A stretch of DNA of 64,000 bases from Deltaproteobacteria bacterium (GTDB taxonomy: Bacteria > Myxococcota > JADLHZ01): positions 1 to 64,000 of the forward strand of contig JADLHZ010000090.1 in assembly GCA_020848545.1 (NCBI GenBank), in the 5' to 3' direction. The position numbers and the translations under genes were made by a program. Below the pieces are notes generated by a model. The model was given only the letters and a program-made list of their open reading frames with translations. It made no database searches and was not told the origin of the DNA. Numbering within the stretch: the stretch's first letter is position 1; each line of letters starts with the position of its first letter. Of the stretch, positions 42,814 to 54,965 are shown piece after piece.

Positions 42814-44467
42814 GTGGACTTCGAACGGCGCGCCCTCGTCGCCGCCGACGCCGGGCCTCTCGCCGAGCGTCGTGAAGCACCCAGCCGCGCCGACGATGCC
42901 GGATCCTGAGCCGACCACGATCGCGCAGCAGATCATGCAGCTCGCGTCTGGGAACGGCACTCCTTCACCACCGCTCGTCCCGCAGCCGCCGATCTCCACG
43001 TTGCCGTCGTCCTCGCTGGCGTCGCCGTCACTGGCAGTCGCACCCGCGGCCGCGTCGCCGTTCTTCATGCCGCTGCAATTCTCCGTGCTCCCCGATCTCT
43101 CGGCGATCTTCGGCACGATGAGCTTCCCGCTCGTCGACGCACCCCAGGCGCAAGCGCAGCCACAAACGCCGAACGCGCCGGACATCCGCACCGACTCCCT
43201 CACCCTCGATCCCGCGCTGCCGAAAAGCTCCCAACCCCGCGGCGCCTTCGATCCGCACTTCGTCCGCGCCGAATTCCCGATCCTCAAAGAACGCGTGAAC
43301 GGCCGCGAGATCGTCTGGCTCGACAACGCCGCCACCACGCAAAAACCGCAGACCGTCCTCGATCGTCTGTCGCATTTCTACGCCCACGAAAACTCGAACG
43401 TGCACCGCGCCGCGCACACCCTCGCCGCGCGCGCGACGACGGCCTACGAAAACGCCCGCGCGATCGTCGCCGGCTTCTTGAACGCGCGATCGTCGCGCGA
43501 CATCGTCTTCGTCCGCGGCGCCACCGAGGGCATCAACCTCGTCGCCAAGAGCTGGGGCGCGCGTCACGTTGGAGAAGGCGACGAGATCGTCATCACGCAC
43601 CTCGAGCACCACGCGAACATCGTGCCGTGGCAGATGCTCTGCAACGACAAGAAGGCGAAGCTGCGCGTCGCGCCGGTCGACGATCGCGGACAGATCATCC
43701 TCGACGAATACGAAAAGCTCCTCGGCCCGAGGACGAAGCTCGTCTCGTTCTCGCAGGTGTCGAACGCGCTCGGCACGATCACGCCGGCCAAAGCCATGGT
43801 CGACATGGCGCACCGTCACGGCGCCAAGGTGCTCGTCGACGGCGCGCAAGCGGTCTCGCACATGCCTGTAGACGTGCAGGGGCTCGACTGCGACTTCTAC
43901 GCGTTCTCGGGCCACAAGGTCTTCGCGCCGACGGGCATCGGCGTCGTGTTCGGCAAGAGCGAGCTCTTGGACGGGACGCCGCCGTGGCAGGGCGGCGGCA
44001 ACATGATCCAAGACGTGACCTTCGAACGGACGACGTATCAGCCGGCGCCGGCGCGCTTCGAAGCCGGCACTGGCAACATCGCCGACGCGGTCGGGCTGGG
44101 CGCCGCCCTCGAATGGCTGAGCGCGCTCGGGTTGCAGAACGTCGAGCGCTACGAGCACGAGCTGCTCGAGTACGCGACGGGCAAGCTGCTCTCCGTCCCC
44201 GGCCTGCACATCATCGGCACCGCCGCGGAGAAGGCCGGCGTCATCTCGTTCATCCTCGACGGCCAGAAAACCGAGGAGCTCTCGGGCTTGCTCGATCGCG
44301 AAGGCATCGCCGTCCGCTCGGGGCACCACTGCGCACAGCCGATCTTGCGGCGCTTCGGCGTCGAAGCGACCGTGCGCGCGTCGCTCGCGCCGTACAACAC
44401 GGTCGACGACGTCGACGCTCTGTGCGCGGCGCTGCATCGGCTTCAAGCCGGCCGTCCGGTGCGCTGA
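42800..44467 (+). CDS. cysteine desulfurase with N-terminal encapsulation extension
   Basis: 555 aa. From ~150 onward it is a class II SufS-type PLP cysteine desulfurase: VWLDNAATTQKP, ENSNVHRAAHTLA, the PLP Lys K373 in YAFSGHKVFAPTG and the catalytic C511 in RSGHHCAQPILRRFG. Residues 1-~145 are a disordered, Pro/Ser/Ala-rich extension absent from SufS; it holds hydrophobic patches (IAQQIMQLASGNG, PLQFSVLPDLSAIFGTM) likely to bind the shell interior. This is the known cargo type of family 2A encapsulins. The enzyme releases persulfide sulfur from cysteine. The stop overlaps the next start. Confidence 0.93.
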   Translation: MTTPEWTSNGAPSSPPTPGLSPSVVKHPAAPTMPDPEPTTIAQQIMQLASGNGTPSPPLVPQPPISTLPSSSLASPSLAVAPAAASPFFMPLQFSVLPDLSAIFGTMSFPLVDAPQAQAQPQTPNAPDIRTDSLTLDPALPKSSQPRGAFDPHFVRAEFPILKERVNGREIVWLDNAATTQKPQTVLDRLSHFYAHENSNVHRAAHTLAARATTAYENARAIVAGFLNARSSRDIVFVRGATEGINLVAKSWGARHVGEGDEIVITHLEHHANIVPWQMLCNDKKAKLRVAPVDDRGQIILDEYEKLLGPRTKLVSFSQVSNALGTITPAKAMVDMAHRHGAKVLVDGAQAVSHMPVDVQGLDCDFYAFSGHKVFAPTGIGVVFGKSELLDGTPPWQGGGNMIQDVTFERTTYQPAPARFEAGTGNIADAVGLGAALEWLSALGLQNVERYEHELLEYATGKLLSVPGLHIIGTAAEKAGVISFILDGQKTEELSGLLDREGIAVRSGHHCAQPILRRFGVEATVRASLAPYNTVDDVDALCAALHRLQAGRPVR

Positions 44468-45393
44468 TGGTCCGCACGCTGTCGCCGAAGGAAGCGCAGG
44501 CGTTGCTCAGCAAAGGCGGCGTGGATCTCGTCGACGTGCGCGATCCGAACGAATGGGCGACGGGACACCTGCCAGGCGCGCGCTTGGTGCCGCTCGCCCA
44601 GCTGAAAGCGGACGCGAAGCCGCACCTGCCGAGCCCGCGCGTCGTCTTCGTTTGCGCGAAGGGCGGCCGCTCGATGACCGCGGCCAAGATCGCCGACGAG
44701 CTCGGGCTCGAAGAAGTCTACAGCCTCGACGGCGGCACCATCGGCTGGGCGAACGCCGGCTTGCCGCTCGACGGGCTGCCGGTGAAGACCGCGACGGTCG
44801 CGACGCCGCCGCCTGCGAGTGACCCGAGCGAGCCGGAGATCGGCCTCGACGGCATCGTCGGCACGAACGTGCGCGAGCTCCGCGCGAAGAAGGGCTACAC
44901 GCTCGACGTGCTGGCGAAGATGACCGGGCTTTCGCGCCAGCTCCTCGGCCAGATCGAGCTCGGCAGAACGGCGCCGAGCGTGAGCGTCGTGTGGAAGGTC
45001 GCGCGCGCGTTCGAGGTGCCGTTCTCGGCGCTGCTCGCGACGCCGGGAAAAGTCGAGACCAAGGTCTTGCCGAGCGCGACGGCGAAGCGCTTGGTAAGCG
45101 CCGACGGCCGCTACAGCTCGCGCGCGCTCTTTCCCTTCGGCGAGCAGCAGCGCGTCGAGTTCTACGAGCTGCGCCTCGCCGGCCACTCACGCGAAGACGC
45201 CGAGCCGCACGCCCCGGGCACCCGGGAGAACCTGGTCGTCGTCAGCGGCCGCCTCGACGTCGAGCTCTCCGGCGAGCGGCACTCGCTCAACAAAGGCGAC
45301 GCCATCGTCTTTGGCGCCGACGTCGCGCACAGCTACGTCAATCCGGGCAGCGAAGAGTGCTTCATGCACCTCGTGATGACCTACGCGACCTGA
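44467..45393 (+). CDS. rhodanese - XRE HTH - cupin fusion
   Basis: 308 aa. Residues ~1-105 form a rhodanese domain with the catalytic Cys C63 in VVFVCAKGGRSM, which could carry persulfide. Residues ~130-190 form an XRE/Cro-type helix-turn-helix (IVGTNVRELRAKKGYTLDVL, with MTGLSRQLLGQIELGRTAPS). The last ~85 residues are a cupin (RENLVVVSGRLDVELSGE, DAIVFGADVAHSYVN). HTH-cupin proteins are transcription factors; the joined rhodanese suggests sulfur-state sensing or sulfur delivery. Start TGATG overlaps the desulfurase stop by one base. I infer control of the encapsulin operon. Confidence 0.88.
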   Translation: MVRTLSPKEAQALLSKGGVDLVDVRDPNEWATGHLPGARLVPLAQLKADAKPHLPSPRVVFVCAKGGRSMTAAKIADELGLEEVYSLDGGTIGWANAGLPLDGLPVKTATVATPPPASDPSEPEIGLDGIVGTNVRELRAKKGYTLDVLAKMTGLSRQLLGQIELGRTAPSVSVVWKVARAFEVPFSALLATPGKVETKVLPSATAKRLVSADGRYSSRALFPFGEQQRVEFYELRLAGHSREDAEPHAPGTRENLVVVSGRLDVELSGERHSLNKGDAIVFGADVAHSYVNPGSEECFMHLVMTYAT

Positions 45394-45576
45394 GTTGACC
45401 TGAGTCGAGGGCACCCGGCGAGCGCTTCGGACCCAGCGCCCCAGACCCCATCCGACGTGCACCTTTGCGCCCCTCTCGTCCGCTTGTCGTACATGTCCAA
45501 GCTCGTGATTTCGCGCACTTAGCGTTTTTTGGCGCGGCCGGATCGCGGTGGCACGCGTCGTGAAGAACAGCTCCCC

Positions 45577-46041
45577 ATGCTGCGCTTCACCACCTTTTTC
45601 GTCGCCGCCCTCCTCGCGCAAACGACCGTCGCTTACGCCTGCTCGCACGAGGTCTCGAAAAACGCATCACCCGCGCGCGATGAGGAGTCACCGGTGTTCG
45701 TGGCGAAGACGCTGAGCGCGCACAGCTACGTCGATCCGACTCTCGGCGTCGTGATGACCGAGTACAATGTGGCGACCGTCGAGTGCTTGAGCGGCGCGTG
45801 CGAGCCGACCGCCACCGTGGTCATGCTCGGCGGCGAAGTCGGCGACCTCGTCACGCGCGTCGCGGGCGACAGCGAGAAGTCACCGAGCAAAGGCGCGCTG
45901 ATCGTCGTCAAATCCTCCCGCCGCGCGGGTGGTGAGACGATCTCTCGCCGGGTCGCTGCGCGCCAGTTCACCGCCGATATCCGCGAGCGATTGATGGCGA
46001 GCACGTACGGCGTCGAGATCGCGTCGGGCTTCGACCGGTAG
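45577..46041 (+). CDS. secreted protein, paralogue 3 of the protease companions
   Basis: 154 aa with a signal peptide (FTTFFVAALLAQTTVAYA). The central element EYNVATVECLSGACEPTATV parallels EYEIEAVECFKGCKKGQWIV of the 36678-37265 product, and a late strand IVVKSSRRAGG is similar. It has no protease partner beside it; it lies between the encapsulin operon and metH, 8 bp from the convergent metH end. Function is unknown. Confidence 0.62.
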   Translation: MLRFTTFFVAALLAQTTVAYACSHEVSKNASPARDEESPVFVAKTLSAHSYVDPTLGVVMTEYNVATVECLSGACEPTATVVMLGGEVGDLVTRVAGDSEKSPSKGALIVVKSSRRAGGETISRRVAARQFTADIRERLMASTYGVEIASGFDR

Positions 46042-46049
46042 GCTCGGCA

Positions 46050-49687
<3,638 letters not shown>

Positions 49688-49691
<4 letters not shown>

Positions 49692-50626
49692 TTTCGGGCT
49701 CTCGCTTTTTCGGCAAAGGCGGTGAGGACGTGAAAGTGCGGCTCGCGCTTCTCGCGCATGACGACGCCGACGTGATCGACTTCGAGGCCGGCGCCCTTCA
49801 GGAGCTTCGTGAGCGCCGCCTCGGTGAAGCCGAGGTTCACGTGCTGGTATGAGGCGACGAGCTCGCTGTGGTCATGCGCAGCGAGCGTGACGGCGACGAG
49901 CTTGCCGCCGGGCTTCATCACTCGCGCGGCCTCGCTCACGGCGCGCGCCGGCTTGTGCGCATAGGAGAGGACGTTGAAGAGCAGCACTTGGTCGAAGGTG
50001 TGCTCTTCGAAGGGCAGCTCGTGCGCGTCGCCTTGCTGGAAACGGACGTTCTTCTGCCCTTCGAGGCGTGCCTTCGCCGCGACGAGCATCTTCTCGCTGC
50101 GATCGATGCAGGTGACGGACTTGCTGCGCGGCGCGAGCATCTGCGCGATCGCCCCGTCGCCCGAACCCACGTCCAGCACGTCGCCGAGCGAGAGCAAGCC
50201 GAGCAGGCCGCGGGCGTACGCTTCCCACGTGCGGCCCGGCGAGTAGTGACGCTCCATTTCGCCGGCGAACGCCTCCGGCCATGCGGCACCAGCACGCGAA
50301 CGGATCAGCGCATCGCGGCGGCCGCGATCGCTCGCGAAGTGGCCGTCGTCGAGGGCGCCGCGGGCAGCGTGCCAGAGCTTCTTCGCATCGTCCGCGAGCG
50401 TCGCTTCGGTGAAGGAATAATAGGTCGCGGTCCCGGCCTTGCGATCCCGCAGCACGCCGGCGTCACGCAAGCGGCCGAGGTGCGTCGAGACCCGCGATTG
50501 GGCGAGCTCGGTCACCGTCGTGATCTCGGCGACGGTGAGCTCGTTGGCTTCGAGGAGCACCAGCAGGCGCAGGCGCGTTGGCTCACCGAAGAGCTGCATG
50601 AGGTCTGCGATCTGCGCGACGGACAC
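49688..50626 (-). CDS. ArsR-type regulator fused to SAM methyltransferase
   Basis: 312 aa from GTG 50626. Residues ~1-90 are an ArsR/SmtB winged helix ([39 protein letters not shown]). Residues ~130-310 form a class I methyltransferase with [33 protein letters not shown] and [11 protein letters not shown]. Such fusions stand beside metH in several bacteria and, with SahR-type regulators, may sense SAM or SAH to control the methyl cycle. The longer frame starts at a TTG upstream of an AT-rich promoter-like patch, so GTG is preferred. It is coupled to metH. Confidence 0.88.
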
Positions 50627-50640
50627 CCGTGAATCACTCC

Positions 50641-50662
50641 ATCTTGATTTATTGATACTAGC
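50641..50662 (-). promoter_or_regulatory. AT-rich promoter/operator patch before the ArsR-methyltransferase gene
   Basis: In otherwise GC-rich DNA this stretch carries TTGAT twice (50644-50648 and 50652-50656) about 15-35 bp from the GTG start. It is a candidate promoter with an ArsR-type binding site; the exact elements are uncertain. Confidence 0.4.
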
Positions 50663-50773
50663 CGCTAAGTGCGGGTTTTTCAAGGGTTCGCAGCGAAAGC
50701 GGAGATACAGAACCTAAGCGGCGGCGCACGATTCATTGGCGCGTTCGACACCGCGGCTGGCAGACTCCACCGA

Positions 50774-50877
50774 CCGACAGTGACCCGCCTGGCATGAGTG
50801 ACCGCCAGCCTCGGGACCATCGGCCGCCGACAGTGACCTGCCTGGCCAATCACGGCCAGCCTCGGGACCATCGGCGA
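50774..50877. repeat. 53-bp tandem repeat, two copies
   Basis: Unit 1 is 50774-50826 and unit 2 begins at 50827. Both share CCGACAGTGACC, GCCTGGC and GCCAGCCTCGGGACCATCGG. Each carries GCCTGGC and GCCAGCC as inverted arms. No gene overlaps it; the rest of 50627-50906 shows nothing else I can name. Confidence 0.75.
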
Positions 50878-50906
50878 TGTTCAACGCTCTGTTGAAGGGA
50901 ATCGTT

Positions 50907-51389
50907 ATGCGTTCGGTTGTCATCTCGCTCGTGGTCTTCTCTAGTGCGGCGTTTGGCGCGACGGCAGAGGCGAAGGAACGGTGCTGGCCGGTGAATGCCC
51001 GGCTACAAACCACCTTCGGCGCCTGCCCTGCCGACTTTTCGAGCCCCATCGGACTGTGCTCATCGGGAGCGTTGAAGAGCTGGTTCGAGCGCGCGACGAC
51101 ACGCTTTCGCGCGACGAACGCGGCGTACTCGGCGGGCCTGCCGGACACCGAAGCCGCGACGACGCTCAGCTACACCGGCGACCTCGAGATCAGCGACCGG
51201 CACGGCACGATCTTGCTCGCGGACGTTGGCTTGAGCGACATGGCAAACGGGATCTTCACCGAGCTGTCGCGGGTGAAGAGCGCGACCGGCCGCTACGCTG
51301 GCGTCACCGGCAAGCTGTTCATCACGGGCTACGCGAGCGCCGACGGCAGCGGCTTCACGGGCGAAGTGAGCGGCAAGATCTGCCGCTGA
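50907..51389 (+). CDS. secreted small beta-barrel-like protein
   Basis: 160 aa from ATG 50907 with AAGGGAA upstream and a signal peptide (VVISLVVFSSAAFGATAEA). The C-terminal part reads as alternating strands (TLSYTGDLEISDRHG, FTELSRVKSATGRYAGVTGKL, ITGYASADGSGFTGEVSGK), recalling allene-oxide-cyclase-like or lipocalin-like barrels. Three Cys precede it. Function is unknown. It converges with a small lipoprotein gene. Confidence 0.65.
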   Translation: MRSVVISLVVFSSAAFGATAEAKERCWPVNARLQTTFGACPADFSSPIGLCSSGALKSWFERATTRFRATNAAYSAGLPDTEAATTLSYTGDLEISDRHGTILLADVGLSDMANGIFTELSRVKSATGRYAGVTGKLFITGYASADGSGFTGEVSGKICR

Positions 51390-51393
51390 ACCC

Positions 51394-51834
51394 TCACTGG
51401 TAGTTCGTCAGCGGCTGCGAGGTCACCGTGCCCGTGCAGCGCGCGCTTCCCGTCGAAACACTCCCGCTGATCACCACGTCGATCGCCTGCTTGCTGGCGA
51501 CCACGTCCGACCATGTGGCCGCCAAACGAAACGGGACCGTGATGCTCGCCGTCGGCGGGAGCACGTACGTCAACGTGTCGCTGCCCTTGTCCGTGCCGAG
51601 CGCGAGGGTGAGCGTGAGGAGTTGGTTCGCGGTGCCGGCGCCGGTGAGGATGCAAGTGCCGCGCGCGATGACAGTGCGATCCGGCTCCTTCGGGCTGCGC
51701 GCGAGCGACCCGGTGCCCATCGTCTCGGTCTGCGCTTCCACCTCGCTGTCGAAGGCGAGGTTCAGGCTCTCGATCCCTTCGCTCGCACCGCAAGCGGCGA
51801 GCCCGAGCGCGGCGACGGCGACGTAACGGTGCAT
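51394..51834 (-). CDS. small lipoprotein
   Basis: 146 aa from ATG 51834 with a lipobox (VAALGLAACGAS). The mature part is predicted mostly beta (TANQLLTLTLALGTD, TASITVPFRLAATW, AIDVVISGSV). Two Cys (in RGTCILTG and SARCTGTV) may form a disulfide. No family is recognised. It is divergent from the GH1 gene. Confidence 0.65.
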   Translation of the reverse strand: MHRYVAVAALGLAACGASEGIESLNLAFDSEVEAQTETMGTGSLARSPKEPDRTVIARGTCILTGAGTANQLLTLTLALGTDKGSDTLTYVLPPTASITVPFRLAATWSDVVASKQAIDVVISGSVSTGSARCTGTVTSQPLTNYQ

Positions 51835-51934
51835 GGAGACCTCCTCGGCGCGCACTCGTAGCGGAAATCCTCCGAGCGTCAAGCCCGTCCGCGCTTGACT
51901 CGACGCGCGCGCGAAGCTGCGTTAGCGCCCGAGC

Positions 51935-53422
51935 GTGCTGCCACTTCCGCGCCGAGCGCCGGTGCTCGTCCCAGATGACGGCGACGGTCCTTTCCCTTTC
52001 CCGCCCGACTTCCTCTGGGGCGTCGCCACGGCGGATCACCAAATCGAGCACGCACAGGACGACGACTGGAGCGCGTTCGAGCAGCGGGTGTCCGAGCAGC
52101 GGGTGTCTGGCACCACAGAGCGGGTGTCTGGCACCGCGCCGCCGGTGTCTGGCACCATCCGCGGCATCGGCGACGTGCCGGCGGAGTGGATCGCGAAGAA
52201 GACCGATCACGATCGCTTATTCGCCGACGACTTCGCAGAAGCGGCGGCGCTCGGGGTCCGCTTGTATCGCTTCTCGATCTCGTGGGCGCGCCTGTTTCCG
52301 CGGGCGGATATGCTCGAGCCGGATCCGGCGGGCGTCGCGTTCTACGATCGTCTCTTCGACGCGCTCGTGGCGAACGGCCTCACGCCCTTCGTCACACTCT
52401 TTCATTTCGCGCTGCCGCGGTGGCTCGCGGAGCCTGACGCGTCCGGACGGCGCGGCGTCGAGCGCCCCGACGCGCCGCTCGCCTTCGAACGCTTCGCTGC
52501 CGCCGTGGCCGAGCGCTACGGCGATCGCGTGGCGCACTGGTGCACGATCAACGAGCCGATGGTGTACGCCTACGCCGGGTACATGGAGGGCATCTTCCCG
52601 CCGCACGAACGCCGCCCGACGCCGGCCGCGATCGTCCCCGTGCTCCGCGGCCTGCTCGCCATGCACGCGCGCGCGTATCAGGCGCTGCACGGTGTCAGAC
52701 ACTTCACCTCGGGCACCTCGGGTGTCAGACACTGTCACGTGGGCATCGCGCAGCACGTCCGGCGCTTCTTGCCATGGCGGAACAGCGCGCTCGATCGGAT
52801 CACGGCGGCGCTGATCGACGCGCAGTTCGTGCGCTTCTTCCTCGACGCGATCCGCGACGGCGAAGCGCGCCTGCCACCCTTTGGTCCGACCCTTCGCGTC
52901 GAAGGGCTGCGCGGCACGCAAGACTACGTTGGGGTGAACTACTATGGCCGCTTCTACGTCGAGACCACCTGGCGGCGGCCGGGCAAGTTCACGCTGCACA
53001 CCTTTGACCCGAGCGAGGCCGCGGACGAGCGCAGCGATCTCGGCTGGACTGCCGACGAAGAGGGCTTGCGGCTCACGCTCGCGCGCTTTCATCGCGACTA
53101 CGCGCTGCCGCTGCACATCTTGGAGTGCGGCATCGCGGACGACGCGCCCAACGACGTTCGCCGGCAGCGCTTCCTCGTGCGCCACGCCCAAGCGACCTGG
53201 CGCGCGATCCACCACGACGCTGTGCCGGTGAAGAGTTTTTGCTACTGGTCGTTGCTCGACAACTTCGAGTGGGCGGAGGGCTTCGACCCACGCTTCGGGC
53301 TGCTCGCGGTCGACTACGGCGGCGAGTTCGCGCGGCGGCGGCGTCCGAGCGCGGAGGTCTATCGGGACATCGCCTCGGCGAACGCCGTGAGCGCAGGCCT
53401 GTGGCGACGTTATCGGCGCTAG
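51935..53422 (+). CDS. GH1 family beta-glycosidase
   Basis: 495 aa starting at GTG 51935. The GH1 barrel is clear: FPPDFLWGVATADHQIE at the start, acid/base E207 in WCTINEPMVYAY, nucleophile E397 in HILECGIADD (usually ITENG), then FCYWSLLDNFEWAEGFDPRFGL. It cleaves beta-linked sugars; the exact substrate is unknown. A block at ~residues 50-75 has the repeated RVSGT pattern created by short DNA motif copies, and another pair lies at ~253-266. The TAG stop lies in the end of the adjacent MITE-like element. No signal peptide is seen. Confidence 0.9.
   Translation: MLPLPRRAPVLVPDDGDGPFPFPPDFLWGVATADHQIEHAQDDDWSAFEQRVSEQRVSGTTERVSGTAPPVSGTIRGIGDVPAEWIAKKTDHDRLFADDFAEAAALGVRLYRFSISWARLFPRADMLEPDPAGVAFYDRLFDALVANGLTPFVTLFHFALPRWLAEPDASGRRGVERPDAPLAFERFAAAVAERYGDRVAHWCTINEPMVYAYAGYMEGIFPPHERRPTPAAIVPVLRGLLAMHARAYQALHGVRHFTSGTSGVRHCHVGIAQHVRRFLPWRNSALDRITAALIDAQFVRFFLDAIRDGEARLPPFGPTLRVEGLRGTQDYVGVNYYGRFYVETTWRRPGKFTLHTFDPSEAADERSDLGWTADEEGLRLTLARFHRDYALPLHILECGIADDAPNDVRRQRFLVRHAQATWRAIHHDAVPVKSFCYWSLLDNFEWAEGFDPRFGLLAVDYGGEFARRRRPSAEVYRDIASANAVSAGLWRRYRR
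52102..52156 (+). repeat. GGTGTCTGGCACC motif, three in-frame copies (family B)
   Basis: Copies lie at 52102-52114, 52123-52135 and 52144-52156, spaced exactly 21 bp, so the GH1 frame reads VSGT each time. A partial copy precedes them at about 52087. Confidence 0.9.
52691..52732 (-). repeat. GGTGTCAGACAC motif pair (family B, reverse sense)
   Basis: Copies at 52691-52702 and 52721-52732, 30 bp apart, lie inside the GH1 gene and are read there as GVRH. Confidence 0.85.
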
Positions 53423-53603
53423 AGCGCATCTCACAACCTCGTTTTCGGCTGCAAACGCCGCTTTCGGCCTGATCCATCCGTCCTCTCTCCTCGCTTGCGC
53501 GACGTGGCTGGCGCCACGCCTCCGCGCTCGTCGCTACGGGCGGGCGCCTCAGGCTCGAAATCGACGTTTTCGCTTCGAAAAGAGGTCATGAGATGCGCTC
53601 TAG
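53419..53603. mobile_element. 185-bp MITE-like element
   Basis: The ends are perfect 15-bp inverted repeats, CTAGAGCGCATCTCA (53419-53433) and its complement (53589-53603), extended by a further ~14 bp that match with a 1-nt gap. No ORF is inside. The element fills the whole gap between the convergent GH1 and calpain-like genes, and its CTAG ends supply the TAG stops of both. The folded arms could also act as a bidirectional terminator. Confidence 0.75.
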
Positions 53604-54898
53604 ACGTTCGCGGCGCAGGAGTACGCGAAGAACTTGCGATAGTCCGCGAGCGAGAGCTCGAAGATGCCGTCATCCTCGCCGTCGCCGGCGGGCTCGAATT
53701 CGCCCCACGGATTGCCGAGCGTGACGAAGCGCTCGCCGTTCTTCTCGCGGCCGCCAAGCACCGCGTACGCGTGATCTTCGACGAGGCGGGCGGCCTTGAA
53801 CGGCTGGGTCTTCGGCGGTCGCGTCACGGCGAGCGTCGCGCGCTTCTTCGAAGCGAGAATGCTCAACCAGATCGCCTCGTCGTCGACCGCATCGAAGGGC
53901 GTGTGCGAGCCTTTGACGCCGAGCGTCGCTTCGAAGGCGGCATACGGGTAGCCGACCGCGATCGCGTCGTAGCTTCCTTTTTCTTGGGCGTAGGCGCGCT
54001 CGATGATCGCGGGCCACAGCTCCTTTGGCGTGCGCGAAGATCCGTAGGTCAACGCACCGTTCGCGGCGTAAAGGAGCGGCGGCACGATCTGCGCGGCCGA
54101 CTCGAACGCCTTCTTCGCCGGGCTCCAGCGCTGGAGCTTCACGAGGTACGAGCCGTCTGCACGCTCGATGATCATGTCCTTCAACGCCTGCGGCCGCGTG
54201 AACGCGATCGCCTTCAGCGTCGCGATGATCCAACAATCTCCAACGTCGCCCTGTCGCGCATCGCGCACGTCGACCCCATCGACGAACAACGCTCCGATCG
54301 CCGGCAGCAGCGCGGCCTTCTTCGAATCACGCTCAGGGCTCGGCGCGCCAACACCACCGCCCACCGTCAACGTCGCCCACCGCTTCTTGGCTCGCTTCCC
54401 GGCCACATCGACAAACACGTCCACGTCGTCGCCCGGCTTCGCCGCGATCGGCAGCGCATCGGGAGCAAGGCCAGTGTCTGACACCACGTACCGGACCTCG
54501 GCGGTGCCAGACACAAACCGGAGAACGGTGCCCGGCGCGGCGATCTTTGGATTCGAGAGCACATTCCTGACGGTGAGGCGGCCGCGCTCGGCGGTGAGGC
54601 GGAGGCCTTGGACTTCGACCTCCGGCCGGCGTGCGCTGCCCGTGGCGTCGGCGATGACGTCGAGCGTGCGTTGCCCCGCTGCCCCGCTGGCCGAGACTCG
54701 GAGCACGTCACCGGCGCGCACTGCGGCCGCAGGAAGCCGGAATTTCCCGAGTGAATCGGCCTTCGTTCGGGTCACCAGGGCGGTGGTGGTCGGGGCGTAA
54801 GGCGCGACGCTCAGATTCTCTACCTCGACCGTCGCGTTCGGCGCCGTGACGCCTTCGATCGTCGAGCCGTGGCGAAGAATTTGGAGCGCGAGGGTCAT
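53600..54898 (-). CDS. calpain-like cysteine protease
   Basis: 432 aa. The C-terminal ~210 residues form a C2-type (calpain) protease core with catalytic C222 in QGDVGDCWIIA, H376 in VEDHAYAVLGG and N396 in VTLGNPWGEF. The N-terminal ~180 residues are beta-rich and may be two Ig-like or regulatory domains. No signal peptide is visible. Two family B motifs lie inside (read VSGT and VSDT). Its stop TAG lies in the MITE end. The target and calcium dependence cannot be judged from sequence. Confidence 0.85.
   Translation of the reverse strand: MTLALQILRHGSTIEGVTAPNATVEVENLSVAPYAPTTTALVTRTKADSLGKFRLPAAAVRAGDVLRVSASGAAGQRTLDVIADATGSARRPEVEVQGLRLTAERGRLTVRNVLSNPKIAAPGTVLRFVSGTAEVRYVVSDTGLAPDALPIAAKPGDDVDVFVDVAGKRAKKRWATLTVGGGVGAPSPERDSKKAALLPAIGALFVDGVDVRDARQGDVGDCWIIATLKAIAFTRPQALKDMIIERADGSYLVKLQRWSPAKKAFESAAQIVPPLLYAANGALTYGSSRTPKELWPAIIERAYAQEKGSYDAIAVGYPYAAFEATLGVKGSHTPFDAVDDEAIWLSILASKKRATLAVTRPPKTQPFKAARLVEDHAYAVLGGREKNGERFVTLGNPWGEFEPAGDGEDDGIFELSLADYRKFFAYSCAANV
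54474..54514 (-). repeat. family B motif pair inside the calpain-like gene
   Basis: GTGTCTGACACC (54474-54485) and GGTGCCAGACAC (54503-54514) lie 29 bp apart in opposite or near-palindromic orientation. Confidence 0.85.
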
Positions 54899-54965
54899 GC
54901 GGGCGCGGATTATCGGGCGCCAGCGCGGCCGCGTTGCGCGAAAACGCTCTGCGCCGCCAAGAGTA

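Noticed and set aside
50627-50906. Cobalamin or SAM riboswitch before the metH unit
   Set aside because: No B12-box-like or SAM-I-like conserved pattern could be recognised; only an AT-rich patch and a tandem repeat are present.
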